Origin: an uncultured Paracoccaceae bacterium
GTDB taxonomy: Bacteria > Pseudomonadota > Alphaproteobacteria > Rhodobacterales > Rhodobacteraceae
Length of the DNA stretch: 42,471 nucleotides
Assembly (NCBI GenBank): GCA_937138255.1
Contig: CAKZOU010000027.1
Coordinates: forward strand, 1-42,471
Direction of reading: 5' to 3'
The notes beneath the pieces were generated by a model. It did not search any database. It had not been told where the DNA came from and saw only the letters and a program-made list of their open reading frames with translations. Made by a program: the position numbers and the translations under genes. Below are positions 27,132-35,544 of the stretch, in pieces; position 1 is the stretch's first letter; each line of letters starts with the position of its first letter.

Positions 27132-28796
27132 CTAGCGCTGCGAGGTTTTCCAGTTCGGGTTGATCCAGGGCTCGTCATTCGACGGCGACAGCATATCGCG
27201 GCCAAGGATATGATCGGCGGCCTTTTCGCCCGTCATGATCGAGGGCGCGTTGAGATTGCCGTTGGTGATGCGCGGGAAGATCGAGCTGTCGGCCACGCGC
27301 AGCCCGTCGACGCCGATCACGCGGCATTCGGGGTCGACCACCGCCATCTTGTCGCTCGCCGCCCCCATCTTGCAGGTGCCGCAGGGGTGATAGGCGCTCT
27401 CGACGTGCGCGCGGATGAATTCGTCAAGCGCGTCGTCCGACTGGCAATCTATGCCGGGCTGAATTTCCTTTCCGCGATAAGGCGAGAAAGCTTCCTGCCC
27501 GAAAATCTCGCGGGTCAGGCGGATGCAGGTGCGGAAATCCTCCCAATCACTCGCCTCGCTCATATAGTTGAAGAGGATCTTCGGCGCGTCCTTGGGATCG
27601 CCCGACCGCAGCGTGATCGCCCCGCGCGAGGCAGAGCGCATCGGCCCGACATGGGCCTGAAACCCGTGCCCCTCGGCCGCCGCCTGCCCGTCATAGCGGA
27701 TGGCGATGGGCAGGAAATGGTATTGGATATCAGGATATTCGACGCCGGCCTTGCTGCGAACGAAGGCCGCGCTTTCAAACTGGTTTGACGCGCCAAGGCC
27801 CGTCTTGGTGAAAAGCCAGCGCGCGCCGATGATCGCCTTCGACCAGAGGTTCCAGTATTTGAACAGGCTCACCGGCTTAGTCGCGGCCTGCTGGATGTAA
27901 AGCTCGAGGTGGTCTTGCAGGTTCTGGCCGACACCGGGGCGGTCGGCCACCACCTCGATGCCATGCTCTTTCAGATGCGCCGCCGGGCCGATACCCGAAA
28001 GCATCAGGATCTTGGGCGAATTGATCGACGAGGCCGCGACGATCACCTCGCGCCCCGCCTCGATCACCTCGATCTTGCCGCCGCGCGCGACCTCGACCCC
28101 CGTTGCGCGTCCGTCCTCGATCACCACGCGGCGGGCGAAGGCGCGGATCACCGTGCAATTGCCGGTCTTCATCGCGGGCCGCAGATAGGCATTGGCCGCC
28201 GACCAGCGCCGCCCTTTCCAGATCGTCGCGTCGAAGGGGCCAAAGCCTTCCTGCTGCTGGCCGTTATAATCGCCCGTCACCGGATAGCCCGCCTGCCGCC
28301 CCGCCTCGACAAAGGCCCGCGTGAGCGGATTGGTGCGGGGGCCGCGTGTGACGTGCAGGGGGCCGTTCTTTCCGCGCCAGTTCTTGTCTCCGCCGTGGCC
28401 GCCGCTGTGCCAATGCTCCATCCGTTTGAAATAGGGAAGCACGTCCGCATAGGCCCAGCCCGCCGCGCCGCTTTCGGCCCAGTGGTCGTAATCCCGCGCA
28501 TGGCCGCGCACATAGATCATGCCGTTCACCGAGGACGATCCGCCGATCACCTTGCCGCGCGGCGTGGCAAGCTGGCGGCCGCCCAGATGCGGCTCGGGTT
28601 CGGTGTGGAAGCCCCAGTCATACATCGCCATGTTCATCGGATAGCTGAGCGCGGCAGGCATCTGGATGAAAGGGCCGGCGTCTGTGCCGCCATGCTCGAT
28701 CACCAAGACCTTTTTTCCAGCCTCCGCCAACCGATAAGCCATGGCGCAGCCCGCGCTGCCCGCGCCGATAATCACATAGTCAGCCGCAGCGCTCAT
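27132..28796 (-). CDS. betA: Choline dehydrogenase, GMC oxidoreductase family
   Basis: FAD-dependent oxidation of choline to betaine aldehyde (and potentially further to glycine betaine), normally membrane-associated and feeding the respiratory chain. The 554 residues fit BetA. The dinucleotide-binding motif [17 protein letters not shown] is near 11-27, GMC signature 1 around [18 protein letters not shown] near 80-97, GMC signature 2 around [17 protein letters not shown] near 256-272, and the catalytic histidine region [12 protein letters not shown] near 468-479. The ATG overlaps the stop of the zinc-ribbon gene by four bases. Last gene of the bet operon; betaine aldehyde dehydrogenase (betB) is not adjacent. 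Confidence 0.93.
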   Translation of the reverse strand: MSAAADYVIIGAGSAGCAMAYRLAEAGKKVLVIEHGGTDAGPFIQMPAALSYPMNMAMYDWGFHTEPEPHLGGRQLATPRGKVIGGSSSVNGMIYVRGHARDYDHWAESGAAGWAYADVLPYFKRMEHWHSGGHGGDKNWRGKNGPLHVTRGPRTNPLTRAFVEAGRQAGYPVTGDYNGQQQEGFGPFDATIWKGRRWSAANAYLRPAMKTGNCTVIRAFARRVVIEDGRATGVEVARGGKIEVIEAGREVIVAASSINSPKILMLSGIGPAAHLKEHGIEVVADRPGVGQNLQDHLELYIQQAATKPVSLFKYWNLWSKAIIGARWLFTKTGLGASNQFESAAFVRSKAGVEYPDIQYHFLPIAIRYDGQAAAEGHGFQAHVGPMRSASRGAITLRSGDPKDAPKILFNYMSEASDWEDFRTCIRLTREIFGQEAFSPYRGKEIQPGIDCQSDDALDEFIRAHVESAYHPCGTCKMGAASDKMAVVDPECRVIGVDGLRVADSSIFPRITNGNLNAPSIMTGEKAADHILGRDMLSPSNDEPWINPNWKTSQR

Positions 28797-29083
28797 TCTT
28801 CTTCCTCGTCGTCGCCCTCGAGCCAGCGCTCATGCCTCTGGCTGAGGAAATCTTCTGTTATGGGGTGGCCCGAGCGATCCCCGATCACCGTGTCCATGCC
28901 GCAACGCGGGCAGAGGGCCGTCCACTCCGCCTCGGGCTTGCCGGTATCGGCCCAGTCGGTGATCTCGGCGGGGGTGAATGTGGAGAGGCAATCGAAACAG
29001 CCGCAGCGCCCGCTCGCCTTGATTTCGGCGCGGTGAAAGATGCTGCGGCGGTGCGCAATTTCAAGGTCGTTCACCTTGCCCAT
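28793..29083 (-). CDS. Small zinc-ribbon-like protein in the bet operon
   Basis: A 96-residue cytoplasmic protein with two paired cysteine sets, CGCFDC (near residues 27-32) and CPRCG (near 58-62), which together suggest a zinc ribbon. Between them lies [20 protein letters not shown] and the tail is strongly acidic (EGDDEEEE). The ATG at 29083 places the gene 11 bases after the GST stop; a longer frame from 29161 would run inside the GST gene and is rejected. No function is known to me. Its stop is overlapped by the betA start, so translation is coupled to betA. Confidence 0.75.
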   Translation of the reverse strand: MGKVNDLEIAHRRSIFHRAEIKASGRCGCFDCLSTFTPAEITDWADTGKPEAEWTALCPRCGMDTVIGDRSGHPITEDFLSQRHERWLEGDDEEEE

Positions 29084-29094
29084 GCTCGCAGCTT

Positions 29095-29736
29095 TCAAAA
29101 CGTGTCCCTCAGAGAATCGTAGGAGACCATCACGGTCTTGATGAATGCCGGGCGCGCGCAAAGCCGTGCGTAGTAGCTTCCGAGTTCTGGTAGAATTCGC
29201 CGGTCGAGGTCGGTGTCGAAATAGCGGTAGAGAACATGGCCGAAGTGGATATCCGCCAGCGAAAGCTCCTCACCGCAGAGATAGGCAGATTGCCTCAGAA
29301 TAGGCTCTGCTTTTTCAAGTTCAGCCTCGAACCGGTCAAGATTGGCGCGAATTCGCGCAGGATCCCGCCGTTCCGGCGCCGTTCGGGTGTTGAGCCAAAA
29401 TACTGGTCCGGTGAAATTGTCCGCGACAGACCACTTGGCCCATTCCGCCCACATATCGACCTTCGCCCGTCTCACTGGGTCAGAGGGCCAAAAGCTCTCG
29501 GACCCGTGCTGAGCGGCGAGATAGCGCAGGATTGCGGCACTCTCGAACAACGCCTGGCTTCCAATTTGAAGAACCGGGATCAGGCCGTGAGGATTCAGCT
29601 TTCGGAAATCCGCGGTGTCGAGACCGCCGAACTCTCCGCCGAAGTCTAGCCTTTCATAGTCGAGACCAAGCTCTTCCATGCCCCACAAAAGGCTCTGAGC
29701 GTTGGACGAGGTAGCCCTTCCGTAAACCCTGTACAT
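29095..29736 (-). CDS. Glutathione S-transferase family protein
   Basis: A 213-residue GST: N-terminal thioredoxin-like domain (about 1-78) with YGRATSSNAQSLLWGMEELG, GLIPVLQIG including the conserved cis-proline, and the glutathione-binding ESAAILRYL, then an all-helical C-terminal domain with ELSLADIHFGHVLYR. The start, ATG at 29736, overlaps the betC TGA by one base and has AAGGGG upstream, so it is coupled to betC. Base composition is visibly poorer in GC than betC and betA on either side, suggesting later insertion into the operon. The substrate is unknown; a link to choline sulfate use is only positional. Confidence 0.88.
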   Translation of the reverse strand: MYRVYGRATSSNAQSLLWGMEELGLDYERLDFGGEFGGLDTADFRKLNPHGLIPVLQIGSQALFESAAILRYLAAQHGSESFWPSDPVRRAKVDMWAEWAKWSVADNFTGPVFWLNTRTAPERRDPARIRANLDRFEAELEKAEPILRQSAYLCGEELSLADIHFGHVLYRYFDTDLDRRILPELGSYYARLCARPAFIKTVMVSYDSLRDTF

Positions 29737-31244
29737 CACTCGCCCCTTGGAAAGCGCTGGTCGCCTTCAAGCGTGTCGAGGTTCATGTGGTTGCGCATAT
29801 AGCGCTCGGAAGCCTGTTGGAGCGGCTGGTAATCCCACGGGTAATAGGCCCCGTTGCGCAGCGCCTCGTAGACGACCCACCGCCGCGCCTGACTTTCGCG
29901 CACCTCGGCGTCGAAGGCGGCGAGATCCCAGCGTGCTTCGGACTTGGCGCGGAGCTGGTCGAGCGTGCCCTTGTGCGCCGGATCGTCCGCAAGGTTGCCA
30001 AGCTCCTGCGGGTCGGCCTCCAGATCGAAAAGCTGATCGGGATCAAGGGCGCAGCGGGTGTATTTCCATTTGCCATAGCGCAGGCCCACGAGCGGCGCGT
30101 AGGAGCCTTCGGCGGCGTATTCCATCGCCACAGGCGAAAGGCGCTCTTGCCCGTTGGCAAGGCCGATAAGGCTCTCGCCATCCGTCCACGGCAAAACCTC
30201 ATCAAGCGATATCCCCGCAAGGTCGGCCAAGGTCGGCGTCACGTCGAGGGTCGAGACGGGCGTGTCGATCCGCCCCGCCTTGAGCCCCGGCCCGGCGATC
30301 ATCAGGGGCACGCGGGCCGAACCCTCAAAGAAGGACATCTTGAACCACATCCCCCGTTCGCCCAGCATATCGCCGTGGTCGGAGACAAAGAGGATCACCG
30401 CCTCTTGCCGCGTGCGTTCGAGGATATCGAGAAGCTCGCCGATCTTGTCGTCGATATAGGAGATATTGGCGAAATAGGCGCGGCGCGAGCGGCGCACGTC
30501 TTCGTCCGAGATGTCAAACTTGGCACGGTCGCAGCTGTCGAGAAGCCGCTTCGAGTGCGGGTCCTGCTCGGCATAGGGAATGGGCGGCACCTCGGGGTCG
30601 AGATGGGCGCAATCCTCGTAGAGATCCCAGTATTTGCGGCGGGCGACATAGGGGTCGTGCGGGTGGGTGAAGCTGACCGTCAGGCACCACGGGCGCGGAT
30701 CGTGGCCGCGAGCGAGGTCATAGAGCTTGCGGCCCGCGTGATAGGCGACCTCGTCGTCGTATTCGAGCTGATTGGTGATCTCGGCCACGCCCGCGCCGGT
30801 GACCGAGCCCATATTGTGATACCACCAGTCGATCCGCTCGCCGGGCTTGCGATAATCGGGCGTCCAGCCGAAATCGGCGGGATAGATATCGGTCGTCAGC
30901 CGTTCTTCAAGCCCGTGCATCTGGTCGGGGCCGACGAAATGCATCTTGCCCGAGAGGCAGGTCTGATAGCCCGCGCGGCGCAGGTGGTGGGCATAGGTCG
31001 GCAAGGACGAGGCAAATTCGGCCGCGTTGTCATAAACGCCGGTGCGGCGCGGCAACTGCCCCGACATGAAGGAGGCCCGTGCAGGCGCACAGAGGGGCGA
31101 GGCGGTATAGGTGTTGGCGAAACGCACCGACCGGGCGGCGAGGCGCTTGAGGTTGGGCGCGTGGAGCCAATCGGCGGGGCCATCAGGGAATAGCGTCCCG
31201 TTCAGCTGGTCAACCATGAAGATCAGGATATTGGGCGCGGTCAT
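29736..31244 (-). CDS. betC: Choline-sulfatase
   Basis: Hydrolyses choline-O-sulfate to choline and sulfate, supplying the osmoprotectant precursor and carbon, nitrogen and sulfur. The 502 residues match BetC. The sulfatase signature SPLCAPARASFMSGQ is near 49-63; Cys52 is the residue converted to formylglycine by a maturase. Metal ligands include the N-terminal MVDQLN and the SDHGDMLGERGMW motif in the middle. No signal peptide, so it is cytoplasmic and needs a choline sulfate importer. The C-terminal choline-sulfatase extension (YEALRNGAYYPWDYQP) is present. Its start overlaps betI by four bases. Confidence 0.95.
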   Translation of the reverse strand: MTAPNILIFMVDQLNGTLFPDGPADWLHAPNLKRLAARSVRFANTYTASPLCAPARASFMSGQLPRRTGVYDNAAEFASSLPTYAHHLRRAGYQTCLSGKMHFVGPDQMHGLEERLTTDIYPADFGWTPDYRKPGERIDWWYHNMGSVTGAGVAEITNQLEYDDEVAYHAGRKLYDLARGHDPRPWCLTVSFTHPHDPYVARRKYWDLYEDCAHLDPEVPPIPYAEQDPHSKRLLDSCDRAKFDISDEDVRRSRRAYFANISYIDDKIGELLDILERTRQEAVILFVSDHGDMLGERGMWFKMSFFEGSARVPLMIAGPGLKAGRIDTPVSTLDVTPTLADLAGISLDEVLPWTDGESLIGLANGQERLSPVAMEYAAEGSYAPLVGLRYGKWKYTRCALDPDQLFDLEADPQELGNLADDPAHKGTLDQLRAKSEARWDLAAFDAEVRESQARRWVVYEALRNGAYYPWDYQPLQQASERYMRNHMNLDTLEGDQRFPRGE

Positions 31245-31822
31245 TGCGCGGCTCCTATCTCAAGATCGAGTGCTTCAAGAACTTGCCGTGTGGCGTCCTC
31301 ACCGCTCGGGATTTCGCGGCCCAGCGCCTCGCGCAGATAGAGCCCGTCGATAAGGCCCGCGATCCGCTCGGCGGCGCCTTCGGCGCGGTCGCCGACAAGC
31401 TGGCGCAGATCATGGACAAGGTTCGACCGCATCCGGTTCTGATAGATCAGGAGAAGCGCCCGCGCTTCGGCGTTGGTCTGGGCGAGGACGTAGAAGTTGA
31501 GCCAAGCCGCCACCACCTCGCGCCGGAAGTTGGTCGTCGAAAAACCGGCGCGGATCACCGCCTCGATCCGCCCTCGCGGACCTTGGGCCATAGCCAGCGC
31601 GCCGCGCACGCCTGCCCCGTAAAGCGAAAGCGTATGGCGCATGGCGGCGATAAAGATCTGTTCCTTCGAGCCGAAATAGTGATGCGCCAAGGCCGACGAC
31701 ATCCCCGCCCGCTTGGCGATCTGGCTCACGGTCACATCGAGCGTGCCGGATTTGCCGATCTCGGTGATCGTCGCATCAACCAGCGCCGCGCGCCGGATCG
31801 GTTCCATTCCAAGTTTCGGCAT
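31241..31822 (-). CDS. betI: Transcriptional repressor BetI, TetR family
   Basis: TetR-type repressor of choline-to-betaine genes, released by choline. The 193 residues fit. The N-terminal helix-turn-helix (about 8-55) contains VSQIAKRAGMSSALAHHYFGSKEQIF, closely resembling known BetI; the C-terminal ligand domain contains EVVAAWLNFYVLAQTNAEARALL. The ATG at 31822 has GCGGAAA upstream; a GTG one codon earlier is possible. It is the first gene of a translationally coupled series betI-betC-GST-zinc protein-betA. A palindrome upstream (31862-31884) is a likely binding site for the protein itself. Confidence 0.92.
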   Translation of the reverse strand: MPKLGMEPIRRAALVDATITEIGKSGTLDVTVSQIAKRAGMSSALAHHYFGSKEQIFIAAMRHTLSLYGAGVRGALAMAQGPRGRIEAVIRAGFSTTNFRREVVAAWLNFYVLAQTNAEARALLLIYQNRMRSNLVHDLRQLVGDRAEGAAERIAGLIDGLYLREALGREIPSGEDATRQVLEALDLEIGAAQ

Positions 31823-31829
31823 CACGTTT

Positions 31830-31848
31830 CCGCAATCGGGGATTGCGG
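31830..31848. repeat. Perfect inverted repeat in the betI leader
   Basis: CCGCAATC (31830-31837) and GATTGCGG (31841-31848) form an 8-base stem with a three-base loop, just in front of the betI ribosome-binding site. In RNA it would form a tight hairpin close to the start codon and could affect translation; in DNA it could be a second protein site. Confidence 0.55.
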
Positions 31849-31849
31849 C

Positions 31850-31879
31850 ACCCTAGGTGGGTTTTTATTGACTCGTCAA
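31850..31879 (-). promoter_or_regulatory. Candidate bet operon promoter
   Basis: On the minus strand TTGACG (31879-31874) matches a -35 box at five of six positions and, 18 bases on, TAGGGT (31855-31850) is a weak -10. The -35 box lies inside the palindromic operator, so a bound repressor would block polymerase. Confidence 0.4.
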
Positions 31880-31884
31880 TCAAT
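31862..31884. promoter_or_regulatory. BetI-like operator
   Basis: ATTGAC (31867-31872) and GTCAAT (31875-31880) form a perfect palindrome around TC, flanked by further A/T-rich bases; read on the minus strand it is TTGATTGACGAGTCAATAAA. From memory this closely resembles BetI sites of other proteobacteria, which share a TTGATTG ... TCAAT core. It stands 40-60 bases upstream of betI and overlaps a plausible -35 box. Confidence 0.65.
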
Positions 31885-31890
31885 GAAAAC

Positions 31891-32787
31891 TCAGGTCGCC
31901 ACCGCTGGCGGTGTTTTCCGCCGCAAGCGCGCCTCGCGCCAGGTGATGAAGCTCACCGCCGCCATGATGATCCCCCCGCCGGTGATCACCCAGTGATCGG
32001 CCGGCTCGCCGAAGAAGAGCGCCCCGATGCTGACCGACCAGACAAGCTGGAGAAAGGTCACGGGCTGGGTCACGGAAAGGGGTGCTGCGCGGAAGGCGAG
32101 CGTCATGGTGTAATGCCCTGCCGTGGCGAAACAGGCGACGAGGAAGAGCCAGCCGCATTGTGCCAGCGTTGGCGTGATCCAGACAGCGGCGGCGAAGGGG
32201 GCAAGGCCGATCGTGACCGTGACCGAGAGCATCCCCACCACCACGGTGGGCGAGAGATCGTCGCTCAGGCGCTTGGCGATGAGATAGCTCGCGGCAAAGA
32301 AGGCAGCCGTTCCAAGCATGGCGATATGGCCCGGCATGATCTCGCGCGCGCCGGGGCGCAGGATGATGAGGGCGCCGATCAGGGCCACCACAATCGCCCC
32401 GATCCGCCGCATCTGCAGCTTCTCACCAAGGAAAATCGCGGCGCCGAGGGTCGTATAGACCGGACTGAGATAGTTGAGCGCCGTCACCTCGGCCAAGGGA
32501 ATCCGCGCCATGGCGAAGAACCACAGGATCACCGCCAGCGTATGCACCACCCCGCGCGCGGCAAAGAGCTTCATCTGTCGCGAGGTGAGATGCGCCCGCA
32601 GGATCGGGCGGATCATTGGCAGGAGGAAAACAAGACCAAGCCCATAGCGCAGAAACGCCGCCTCGGCCGCCGGAACGCCGGCGCCGACGTGTTTCACAAG
32701 CGCCGTGACCATCACGAAATTGAGGCCCGTCGCCACCATCCAGAGGATGCCGGCCAAGGGGCGCGGGTGGGTCGATGGGCTGCTCAT
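31891..32787 (-). CDS. EamA/DMT family transporter
   Basis: A 298-residue transporter with ten predicted helices in two EamA repeats (about 8-140 and 150-285), each containing the usual proline and glycine pattern (for example NYLSPVYTTLGAAIFLGEKL and QPVTFLQLVWSVSIGALFFGE). These proteins move metabolites or amino acids across the inner membrane; the substrate is unknown. The ATG at 32787 is chosen because the first helix starts a few residues later; the frame upstream runs through the yebC terminator and cannot be coding. It ends just before the bet operator, so it could be read through into betI. Confidence 0.85.
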   Translation of the reverse strand: MSSPSTHPRPLAGILWMVATGLNFVMVTALVKHVGAGVPAAEAAFLRYGLGLVFLLPMIRPILRAHLTSRQMKLFAARGVVHTLAVILWFFAMARIPLAEVTALNYLSPVYTTLGAAIFLGEKLQMRRIGAIVVALIGALIILRPGAREIMPGHIAMLGTAAFFAASYLIAKRLSDDLSPTVVVGMLSVTVTIGLAPFAAAVWITPTLAQCGWLFLVACFATAGHYTMTLAFRAAPLSVTQPVTFLQLVWSVSIGALFFGEPADHWVITGGGIIMAAVSFITWREARLRRKTPPAVAT

Positions 32788-32825
32788 GCCGCGACAGGAC
32801 AGGATCGCAGCCGCGACCTCAAGCC

Positions 32826-32855
32826 CAAAAAGAAACGGCTCCCGGATGGGAGCCG
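32826..32855 (-). terminator. Intrinsic terminator of yebC
   Basis: On the minus strand CGGCTCCC, loop ATCC and GGGAGCCG form a perfect 8-base stem (32855-32836), followed directly by TTTCTTTTT (32835-32827). It stands 26 bases after the yebC stop. This is the clearest intrinsic terminator in the window. Confidence 0.88.
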
Positions 32856-32881
32856 CCTCGGTGCCTTGGGTGGCAGGAAAC

Positions 32882-33622
32882 TTAAAGTTGCGCGGCCACG
32901 TCCTCGGGGACGTCGAAATTGGCGACAACGGTCTGCACGTCGTCGTCGTCCTCGAGCGTGTCGATCAGGCGCATCAGCTTCTGCGCGGTCTCGAGGTCGA
33001 CGTTGGTGCGGCTTTGCGGCTTCCAGATGAGCTTGGCTTCCGTGGCTTCGCCCAATTCGCCCTCGAGCGCTTCGGAGACCTCGTTGAGCGAGGTGTCGCC
33101 GCAATAGATCCAGTGGCCCTCGTCGTCGCTTTCCACATCGTCGGCACCCGCCTCGATGGCGGCCATCATCACGGTGTCGGCGTCGCCGGCCTCGGGGCCA
33201 TAGGTGATCTCGCCCACGCGGTCGAACATGAAGCTGACCGAGCCGGTGGTGCCCAGGTTGCCGCCCGACTTGGTGAAATACGACCGCACGTTCGAGGCGG
33301 TGCGGTTGATGTTGTCGGTCAGCGCCTCGACGATGATGGCGATGCCGTTCGGGCCATAGCCCTCATAGCGGATCTCGGTATAGTCCGCCGCGTCGCCCGC
33401 CATTGATTTCTTGATGGCGCGGTCGATCACGTCTTTCGGCATCGATTGCGATTTGGCGGCCTTCACGGCCAAGCGCAGGCGCGGGTTCTTCTCGGGATCG
33501 GGGTCGCCCATCTTGGCGGCGACGGTGATCTCTTTGGAGAGTTTGGAGAAGAGTTTCGACCGGGCAGCGTCCTGGCGGCCTTTGCGGTGCTGGATGTTTG
33601 CCCATTTTGAGTGGCCGGCCAT
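32882..33622 (-). CDS. yebC: YebC/PmpR family protein
   Basis: A 246-residue member of the YebC/TACO1 family. The N-terminus [20 protein letters not shown] is the family hallmark and fixes the start at 33622, with GAGGT upstream; an in-frame ATG at 33646 is rejected. Other conserved pieces are [25 protein letters not shown] and [23 protein letters not shown]. The family was long annotated as transcription regulators; recent work ties members to translation of proline-rich stretches on the ribosome. A strong terminator follows. Divergent from the first SLC13-type gene. Confidence 0.95.
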   Translation of the reverse strand: MAGHSKWANIQHRKGRQDAARSKLFSKLSKEITVAAKMGDPDPEKNPRLRLAVKAAKSQSMPKDVIDRAIKKSMAGDAADYTEIRYEGYGPNGIAIIVEALTDNINRTASNVRSYFTKSGGNLGTTGSVSFMFDRVGEITYGPEAGDADTVMMAAIEAGADDVESDDEGHWIYCGDTSLNEVSEALEGELGEATEAKLIWKPQSRTNVDLETAQKLMRLIDTLEDDDDVQTVVANFDVPEDVAAQL

Positions 33623-33744
33623 GGTAACCTCGTGCGTCTCGTTCAATTTCGGAGTCGCGCGTCAATAGCCCAAGGGCGCGGGGCGATGCAATCCCTGCAA
33701 GGAAAGGGTTGGTGGCCAGGCTGGGGATCGGTGATAGTGGCGGC

Positions 33745-35526
33745 ATGACACAGGATCAGATCGTTCTCTTTGCCCTCTTCGCCGCCGTCTTCGGAATGAT
33801 GCTTTGGGGGCGCTTCCGCTACGACCTTGTGGCCTTTGCCGCCCTGATGCTCGGGGTGGTCCTTGGCGTGGTCGAGACCAAGCACGCCTTCGACGGGTTC
33901 GGCCATCCGGCCACGCTTGTTGTGGCGTTGGTGCTGGTCGTCTCGGCGGGCTTGGTGCGCTCGGGAGCGGTCCTTCTCATCACCCGCACGCTCGTTGATT
34001 CCAGCCGCGGCCTTGGCGCCCATGTGACGCTGATGGGCGGCATCGGCGGGATCCTGTCGGCCTTCATGAACAACGTCGCGGCGCTCGCGCTTCTGATGCC
34101 CGTCGATATCCAGACCGCGCGCAAGGCGGGGCGGGCGGCGGGGCTGACGCTGATGCCGCTGTCATTCGCCACGATCCTCGGCGGCATGGCGACGCTGATC
34201 GGCACGCCCCCCAACATCATCATCGCCGCCTACCGCGGCGAAGCGCTGGGCGAGCCCTTTGCGATGTTCGATTTCCTGCCCGTGGGCGGGCTGACCGCCA
34301 TCGCGGGCCTGATTTTCGTGGCCCTCGTCGGCTGGCGCCTGATCCCGCAGCGCGACGGGCCGGGGCTGCAGGGCGATCCGATGGCGGACTTTGCCGACTA
34401 TATCGCCGAGCTGTCGATCCCGCGTGGCAGCGCGCTCATCGGCAAGCGCCTGTCCGAGATCTACCCCGAGGCCGACAAGGCCGATGTGGCCATTCTCGGC
34501 CTCATTCGCGGCGGCAAGCGGCGCTATGGCACATCGGCCAATGCCGAGTTGAGGGCCTCCGACCACATCGTGATCGAAGCCGCGCCCGAGGCTTTGGACG
34601 AGTTTCGTGCGGCCCTCGGCCTCAAGATCAGCGGCAAGAAGAACGGCGATGCGCCCAAGGCTGCGGCGGCGGGGATGTCTTTGTCCGAAGTCGTTGCGCC
34701 CGATGGCGCCCGGATCGTCGGCAAGACGGCCGAGGCCATCGGCCTTGCGTGGCGGCAGAACACCGTCCTTCTCGGCATCTCGCGGCGAGGCCGGCAGATC
34801 CGCACGCAGATGCGCAAGACGGTGATCCGGCCGGGCGATATTCTGCTGCTTCTCACCCCCAAGGATCGCTCTGCCGAGATCGTCGAATGGCTCGGCTGCC
34901 TCGCGCTGGCCGACCGTGGCCTTGCCGTGACCGCCGACAAGAAGGTTTGGCTCGCCATCGGCCTTTTCGCCGCTGCGGTTCTGGCGGCGAGCGTGGGGCT
35001 TGTCTATCTGCCCGTCGCGCTCGGGATCGTCGTTGTCGGCTATGTGCTGACCGGCATCCTGCCGCTTTCGGAACTATACAGCCACATCGAATGGCCCGTG
35101 GTCGTCCTCCTCGGCTCGATGATCCCGCTTGGATCGGCACTCGAGACCTCGGGCGGCACCGAACTCATCGCCTCGTCGCTCGTCAGCCTCACCCAAGGCT
35201 GGCCCGCGTGGGCGGTGCTGACCGTCCTGATGGTCGTCACGATGACCCTCTCGGACGTGCTCAACAACACCGCGACCGCCATCGTGGCCGCCCCTGTGGG
35301 CATCCAAATGGCCCAGAGCCTCGGCGTCTCGCCCGATCCCTTCCTCATGGCCGTGGCCGTCGCCGCCTCTTGCGCTTTCCTCACGCCCATCGGCCACAAG
35401 AACAACACGCTGATCCTTGGCCCCGGTGGCTATCGCTTCTCCGACTACTGGCCCATGGGCTTGCCGCTCGAAATCCTCGTGATCGCCGTGTCGATCCCGG
35501 CGATCTTGGTGTTCTGGCCGTTGTGA
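33745..35526 (+). CDS. SLC13 family permease with two TrkA-C domains (plus-strand copy)
   Basis: A 593-residue ion-transporter-superfamily permease. N-terminal helices (about 1-190) include the re-entrant motif LIGTPPNIIIAAYRG; two TrkA-C/RCK-C regulatory domains follow (about 205-285 and 310-395), then a second helical half (about 400-593) with FLTPIGHKNNTLILGPGGYRF. Related proteins carry dicarboxylates, sulfate or other anions, often with Na+; the substrate here is undetermined. The ATG at 33745 is preferred over a TTG at 33709. It converges on a paralogue of exactly the same length, with four bases between stops. Confidence 0.88.
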   Translation: MTQDQIVLFALFAAVFGMMLWGRFRYDLVAFAALMLGVVLGVVETKHAFDGFGHPATLVVALVLVVSAGLVRSGAVLLITRTLVDSSRGLGAHVTLMGGIGGILSAFMNNVAALALLMPVDIQTARKAGRAAGLTLMPLSFATILGGMATLIGTPPNIIIAAYRGEALGEPFAMFDFLPVGGLTAIAGLIFVALVGWRLIPQRDGPGLQGDPMADFADYIAELSIPRGSALIGKRLSEIYPEADKADVAILGLIRGGKRRYGTSANAELRASDHIVIEAAPEALDEFRAALGLKISGKKNGDAPKAAAAGMSLSEVVAPDGARIVGKTAEAIGLAWRQNTVLLGISRRGRQIRTQMRKTVIRPGDILLLLTPKDRSAEIVEWLGCLALADRGLAVTADKKVWLAIGLFAAAVLAASVGLVYLPVALGIVVVGYVLTGILPLSELYSHIEWPVVVLLGSMIPLGSALETSGGTELIASSLVSLTQGWPAWAVLTVLMVVTMTLSDVLNNTATAIVAAPVGIQMAQSLGVSPDPFLMAVAVAASCAFLTPIGHKNNTLILGPGGYRFSDYWPMGLPLEILVIAVSIPAILVFWPL

Positions 35527-35544
35527 GCGGCTAGAGCGGCCAGA
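35513..35544. repeat. Inverted repeat across the convergent stops of the two permease genes
   Basis: TCTGGCCG (35513-35520) and CGGCCAGA (35537-35544) are perfect inverted repeats with a 16-base loop that contains both stop codons. Both arms come from the conserved ending of the two proteins (phenylalanine or valine, tryptophan, proline, leucine). There is no T-tract. It may serve as a weak two-way terminator or may just mirror the shared protein ending. Confidence 0.45.
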
